From the NCBI GenBank assembly GCA_027022065.1, contig JALVZS010000198.1, positions 1-6,684 on the forward strand: DNA of 6,684 nucleotides. Direction: 5' to 3'. Source of the DNA: a bacterium (GTDB taxonomy: Bacteria > Thermosulfidibacterota > Thermosulfidibacteria > Thermosulfidibacterales > Thermosulfidibacteraceae). The translations under genes and the position numbers were made by a program. The notes under the pieces are model-generated. The model saw only the letters and a list, made by a program, of their open reading frames with translations, had not been told where the DNA came from and searched no databases. Below, piece by piece: positions 6,608 to 6,684 of the stretch; position 1 is the first letter of the stretch; each line of letters opens with the position of its first letter.

Positions 6608-6684
6608 ATGAAGGAGCTAGAAAGATGCTTTAGGGAAATGGCGGAGTATCTTAAGGCTCTGGCACATCCTACAAGACTAAAGAT
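6608..6684 (+). CDS. ArsR/SmtB-family transcriptional regulator, N-terminal fragment (cut by window edge)
   Basis: Only 25 full codons are in the window: MKELERCFREMAEYLK followed by ALAHPTRLK. The ALAHPTRLK stretch after an amphipathic first helix is the classic opening of ArsR-family winged-helix DNA-binding proteins, which act as dimers and usually repress their own operon until a metal or other ligand binds. A cysteine at position 7 could be a metal ligand, but the rest of the sensor region is missing, so the inducer cannot be named. The gene starts 32 bp after pyrF on the same strand with a good ribosome binding site, so it probably belongs to the same transcription unit. Some ArsR-family proteins (SahR type) control methionine-cycle genes, which makes a link to metH conceivable but unsupported here. 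Confidence 0.8.
   Translation, partial: MKELERCFREMAEYLKALAHPTRLK

Overview
The window reads as a piece of ordinary core metabolism from a bacterium, probably a thermophilic, deep-branching Gram-negative (Aquificota or something with a similar lifestyle). This rests on three things: heavy use of AGG/AGA for Arg and ATA for Ile, Lys/Glu-rich proteins, and a methionine synthase with no AdoMet reactivation domain, a form known from thermophiles such as Thermotoga. These clues are suggestive only, and the genus cannot be fixed from the sequence alone. No RNA genes, insertion sequences, CRISPR arrays or convincing intrinsic terminators were seen.

Left part, minus strand (1-1417). A HupE/UreJ-family nickel/cobalt permease gene (851-1417) is followed after 16 bp by a tandem HD-domain phosphohydrolase (1-834) whose C-terminal HD-GYP half runs off the left edge. 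The two are probably co-transcribed from a sigma-70-like promoter in the divergent gap. The HD gene is clearly more AT-rich than everything to its right and has no recognisable Shine-Dalgarno sequence, unlike every other gene here.

Divergent gap (1418-1557). This 140-bp gap holds the likely hupE promoter and strong ribosome binding sites for both flanking genes. No convincing promoter was found for the rightward genes.

Right part, plus strand (1558-6684). A tight rightward cluster contains a small four-cysteine protein that looks like the BCAM0308 family (function unknown), threonine synthase (thrC), cobalamin-dependent methionine synthase (metH), orotidine-5'-phosphate decarboxylase (pyrF), and the first 25 codons of an ArsR-family regulator. 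The gaps are 58, 9, -32 (overlap) and 32 bp, so they plausibly form one operon.

ThrC and MetH act on the two branches that leave homoserine (threonine and methionine). PyrF makes UMP. MetH needs cobalamin, hence cobalt, and the neighbouring divergent HupE-type permease could import cobalt or nickel, although nothing in the sequence proves that link. No new biological system was recognised. The points most worth a second look are the domain-short MetH, the tandem HD protein with a composition shift, the uncharacterised four-cysteine protein, and the ArsR gene at the end of the cluster.
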